Of a DNA stretch of 55,080 bases, positions 52,899 through 55,080 are shown piece by piece; the stretch's first letter is position 1; the number at the start of each line of letters is the position of its first letter. A program made the position numbers and the translations under genes. Under the pieces are notes generated by a model that made no database searches, was not told the origin of the DNA, and saw only the letters and a program-made list of their open reading frames with translations. Location of the stretch: positions 1 to 55,080 of the forward strand of contig NZ_QYLP01000092.1 in the NCBI RefSeq assembly GCF_003614925.1, given 5' to 3'. The DNA is from Arthrobacter celericrescens (GTDB taxonomy: Bacteria; Actinomycetota; Actinomycetes; Actinomycetales; Micrococcaceae).

Positions 52899-52910
52899 CG
52901 GCCCAGCGTA
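52899..52910 (-). promoter_or_regulatory. -10 box for a leaderless GNAT transcript
   Basis: Read leftward, TACGCT then 6 nt, then the ATG at 52898. Confidence 0.5.
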
Positions 52911-52933
52911 ACGCGCCCGCGGTGCCCTAGCCG

Positions 52934-53698
52934 CTAGGCGCCCGGTTCCCAGCTGATGTGCTGGCGGACGTCGCTCAGGTTCATGGACTCGGCCAGGAAC
53001 AAGTCGTCCAGCATGTACTCGTCCACGCCGAGGATACGGATCCAATGCCCGGTGCCGGCCGGGCCGCCGTCGAGCGCTTCGCTCGCCACGCACACGCCCG
53101 TGCCGGAATCGATCCTCAGCCGGGTCCTGCCCGGCAGGCACAACGGGGAACCGGCGTCCGCCGGCGTGTAATTGGGCCCCGGGACCACCACGCATTCCAG
53201 GGCCGGGCGGCCCTCGTGGTCCACCTCCCGCACCGGGCCGAGCGTCACGGGATTGCTTTCCGGGAACTCGATGGGCACCGGGGCGTTGCCGGCAAGTTCC
53301 ACCGGATCGAGTGCCGCCGCCAGGCGGCCGTTCCCGAAGGACGGCTCGCCGTACGCGGCTTCCGGCCGGCGGCGGACCAGCCCGGCGCCGTCGTACACGG
53401 GCGTCACGAGGTGGGCGGGCAGCAGCCAGGAACTGCGGCTGGAGCGGACGTAGAAGCTGTCCCGGGAATCGTTGATGCCCGTGGTGCTGTGCAGCAGCAC
53501 GCCGTCCGCGCTCTCAAGACGCAGCGCCCCCGGCCGGCGCAGCCACGCCTTGACCGGGCCGCTGCCGTCACCGGGAAGGTCGCGGTATTCGAAGCGGAGG
53601 CTGGTCCATTTCCACGGCGAGGACCGGCAGAGATTGCGGAATGTGGAGGACATGTCAGGGGTGTTTCCGCCCCCGGAATCTGCACTGTAGCGCCCCAT
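52934..53698 (-). CDS. Hypothetical protein, 254 residues
   Basis: I do not recognise a family. It has no signal peptide or membrane helix. Tryptophan/Arg-rich stretches (RSSPWKWTSLRFEYRDLP), YVRSSRSSWLLPAHLV, and a C-terminal half with alternating short beta-like segments (RTRLRIDSGTGVCVASEALDGG) suggest an outer-membrane-lipoprotein-sorting-like or LppX-like beta fold, but this is only an impression. The ATG at 53698 is set by TATTAT 6 nt upstream; a GTG at 53704 is also in frame. It is 35 bp from the GNAT gene on the same strand and 59 bp from the divergent prepilin peptidase. Confidence 0.75.
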   Translation of the reverse strand: MGRYSADSGGGNTPDMSSTFRNLCRSSPWKWTSLRFEYRDLPGDGSGPVKAWLRRPGALRLESADGVLLHSTTGINDSRDSFYVRSSRSSWLLPAHLVTPVYDGAGLVRRRPEAAYGEPSFGNGRLAAALDPVELAGNAPVPIEFPESNPVTLGPVREVDHEGRPALECVVVPGPNYTPADAGSPLCLPGRTRLRIDSGTGVCVASEALDGGPAGTGHWIRILGVDEYMLDDLFLAESMNLSDVRQHISWEPGA

Positions 53699-53710
53699 AT
53701 CCACATAATA
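53699..53710 (-). promoter_or_regulatory. -10 box for the hypothetical protein
   Basis: Read leftward, TATTAT (one base from TATAAT) then 6 nt, then the ATG at 53698. Confidence 0.55.
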
Positions 53711-53745
53711 CGGCCCGGCCCGAGCGGCTCCGCCGGCAAAACGGA

Positions 53746-53757
53746 TAGCATCCGAGA
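53746..53757 (+). promoter_or_regulatory. -10 box for a leaderless prepilin peptidase transcript
   Basis: TAGCAT (53746-53751) then 6 nt, then the GTG at 53758. Confidence 0.5.
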
Positions 53758-54312
53758 GTGATCCGACGACTCAGTGAACTGTGGAGCGCCAGCCCCGTGG
53801 CCTTCTGGCTGGTCCTGGCGGCGTGCCTTTACTTCGCCGTCATGGCGGTCCGGCTCACCATCATCGACGTCCGCCACCACCTGCTGCCCAACCGGATCGT
53901 GTTCCCGTCCTACGGGGTGGCCGGGGTGCTGCTTGCCGGGGCGGCGCTCGCCGTTGCCGTGTCCGGCGCGCTGCAGGACATGCCCGACGCCGGCGCCGGC
54001 CTTTTCGGGGTGCCAGTCCTGGGGATCGTGGCCGGGGGAGCGGCGCTGTGGCTCTTCTATTTCGTCCTGCGGCTGATCCATCCGCCCGGCATGGGATTCG
54101 GGGACGTCAAGCTGGCGGGCGTGCTGGGCCTCTACCTGGGCTACCTCGGGTGGACGCACATCTTCGCCGGGACGTTCCTGGCGTTCCTTTTCGGCGGGCT
54201 GTGGAGCCTGGTTGTCCTGGCCACGCGGCGCGGGACCCTCAGCTCCGCCATTCCCTTCGGACCGTTCATGCTCGCGGGCGCCGCCGCGGCCATGGCGGTG
54301 CTCCCCGCCTGA
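53758..54312 (+). CDS. A24-family prepilin peptidase, short form
   Basis: A 184-residue polytopic aspartic protease. The two catalytic aspartates are in TIIDVRHHLLPNR and GMGFGDVKLAGVLG, the second within the GxGDxK type signature. It lacks the N-terminal methyltransferase and zinc domain of PilD, as is usual for Flp/tad or competence peptidases in actinobacteria. No pilin or secretion ATPase genes are nearby, so its substrate must lie elsewhere in the genome. Confidence 0.88.
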   Translation: MIRRLSELWSASPVAFWLVLAACLYFAVMAVRLTIIDVRHHLLPNRIVFPSYGVAGVLLAGAALAVAVSGALQDMPDAGAGLFGVPVLGIVAGGAALWLFYFVLRLIHPPGMGFGDVKLAGVLGLYLGYLGWTHIFAGTFLAFLFGGLWSLVVLATRRGTLSSAIPFGPFMLAGAAAAMAVLPA

Positions 54313-54329
54313 ACCCGCTTGGCAGGCCG

Positions 54330-54341
54330 TAGGCTGGTTCC
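54330..54341 (+). promoter_or_regulatory. -10 box for a leaderless NUDIX transcript
   Basis: TAGGCT (54330-54335) then 6 nt, then the ATG at 54342. Confidence 0.5.
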
Positions 54342-54845
54342 ATGCCGGCACCCGAGTACGTCCTGAAACTCCGCGAAAAAATCGGCCATGATCCTCTGTG
54401 GCTGCCGGGCGTCCGCGGGGTGGTCTTCAACGACGCGGGCGAGATCCTGCTCGGGCAACGGGCCGACAACGGACGGTGGGCGCTCATCACCGGCATCCTG
54501 GAACCGGGGGAGGAGCCGGCCAGCGGACTCGTGCGGGAAATCGAGGAAGAAACCGGCGTGGTCGTGGAGGTGGAGCGGCTCCTGGATGTGGTGGTCAACG
54601 GCCCCATCACGTTCCCCAATGGCGATGTGTGCACCTTCCTCAGCGTGGAGTACCGGTGCCGCTACGTCGCCGGCGAGGCCCGAGTCAACGACGACGAAAA
54701 CCTCGCGGTGGGCTGGTTCAGCCTGGACACTTTGCCCGACGTCGGGCCGAGCCACCTGGAGTGCGTGCGGCGTGCCCTCTCCGAGGACCCTGTCGGCTTC
54801 ACCAGTTCTGAACCGAGGATCAGGAACGGGACATTGCCGCATTGA
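54342..54845 (+). CDS. NUDIX hydrolase
   Basis: A 167-residue pyrophosphohydrolase. The NUDIX box is complete: G-x5-E in GILEPGEE, then REIEEETGV. An N-terminal LREKIGHDPLWLPGVRGVVFND resembles NUDIX proteins related to MutT or ADP-ribose pyrophosphatases. The C-terminal end SSEPRIRNGTLPH may be natural. The IS remnant begins about 100-150 bp further on. Substrate not predictable. Confidence 0.9.
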   Translation: MPAPEYVLKLREKIGHDPLWLPGVRGVVFNDAGEILLGQRADNGRWALITGILEPGEEPASGLVREIEEETGVVVEVERLLDVVVNGPITFPNGDVCTFLSVEYRCRYVAGEARVNDDENLAVGWFSLDTLPDVGPSHLECVRRALSEDPVGFTSSEPRIRNGTLPH

Positions 54846-54996
54846 CTATAGCTCCGTTGCTTAGCAGGCTTCCGCGGCACTGTGTTGCCCCAATCTGAGC
54901 GCATTGAACCCGGACTGCCCACCGTCGTGATCAGGCAAGTTCCTAGGGGCGCCGAAGAGAATGAGCACCCCAGCCTACGTCCATGCCTTAAATGGC

Positions 54997-55080
54997 TCAT
55001 CGCATTTGAGGGTGTAATCGGGGTCTGAATCCGCCGGTCTCGAGGAGTGATCGGGCGATGTAGTTGGCAAGGTTGCGGAA
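54997..55080 (-). CDS. ISL3-family transposase, C-terminal end only
   Basis: An open frame enters from the right edge on the minus strand and stops at TGA 54997-54999. The 27 visible residues read FRNLANYIARSLLE then TGGFRPRLHPQMR, the ending of ISL3-family transposases of actinobacteria (IS31831/IS13869-like). The terminal inverted repeat probably lies between about 54950 and 54990 (GGGGCGCCGAAGAGAATG is a candidate). The rest of the 54846-54996 gap shows nothing else. Confidence 0.65.
   Translation of the reverse strand, partial: FRNLANYIARSLLETGGFRPRLHPQMR

Overview
The window is about 55 kb of high-GC chromosomal DNA from a Micrococcaceae-type actinobacterium, most likely Arthrobacter or Pseudarthrobacter. 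This rests on codon use, a mycothiol enzyme (Mca), DivIC/DUF501/Ppx and GreA/DUF4307/Mca/DUF255/TrhA/UppS gene orders resembling those of mycobacteria, and actinobacterial promoter architecture. Both ends are insertion-sequence remnants: an IS5-type transposase tail at 1-87 and an ISL3-type transposase tail at 54997-55080. The window therefore probably equals one IS-bounded contig, and the interior is almost entirely core genome.

Layout. 0.1-4.6 kb: an alpha/beta hydrolase and the sdhCDAB succinate dehydrogenase operon, all leftward. 4.8-9.4 kb: manC, an M20 amidohydrolase, then an OhrR-Ohr peroxide-defence unit with an oxidoreductase, preceded by a recognisable OhrR operator. 9.6-16.8 kb: a nucleoside uptake and breakdown operon (BMP lipoprotein, ABC ATPase, two permeases, cytidine deaminase, thymidine phosphorylase). 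16.8-20.3 kb: two tandem DedA proteins, adenosine deaminase and MazG. 20.4-27.2 kb: eno, a DivIC/FtsB-like protein, DUF501, Ppx/GppA, a subtilase, and NADH dehydrogenase behind a Rex-like site. 27.4-34.5 kb: an ACT-GNAT fusion, an odd tRNA-Leu(UAA), and a branched-chain amino acid ABC system (binding protein rightward, livHMGF leftward, converging on a shared terminator). 34.5-43.5 kb: a Bax1-I membrane protein, thiolase, the divergent gal locus (galTK and galM), an AI-2E family transporter, threonine dehydratase and a rhomboid protease. 43.5-52.0 kb: greA, DUF4307, mca, a small membrane protein, a DUF255 protein, DUF2087, TrhA, UppS and PhoH2. 52-54.9 kb: a GNAT enzyme, an unrecognised protein, a prepilin peptidase and a NUDIX hydrolase.

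No unmistakable new multi-gene system is visible. The most interesting signals are regulatory or architectural. (1) A PHO-box-like repeat and a well-initiated 42-codon leader ORF overlap the start of phoH. (2) A tRNA carries the UAA (Leu) anticodon but has a short class-I variable loop. (3) Matching CRP/GlxR-like sites precede both halves of the liv system, whose LivH carries an extra N-terminal extracellular domain. (4) A terminator-like hairpin lies in the greA leader. (5) At least twelve genes have a TAnnnT box exactly 6 nt before the start codon, the hallmark of leaderless mRNAs. (6) Several large palindromes and a three-copy intergenic repeat lie at gene ends.
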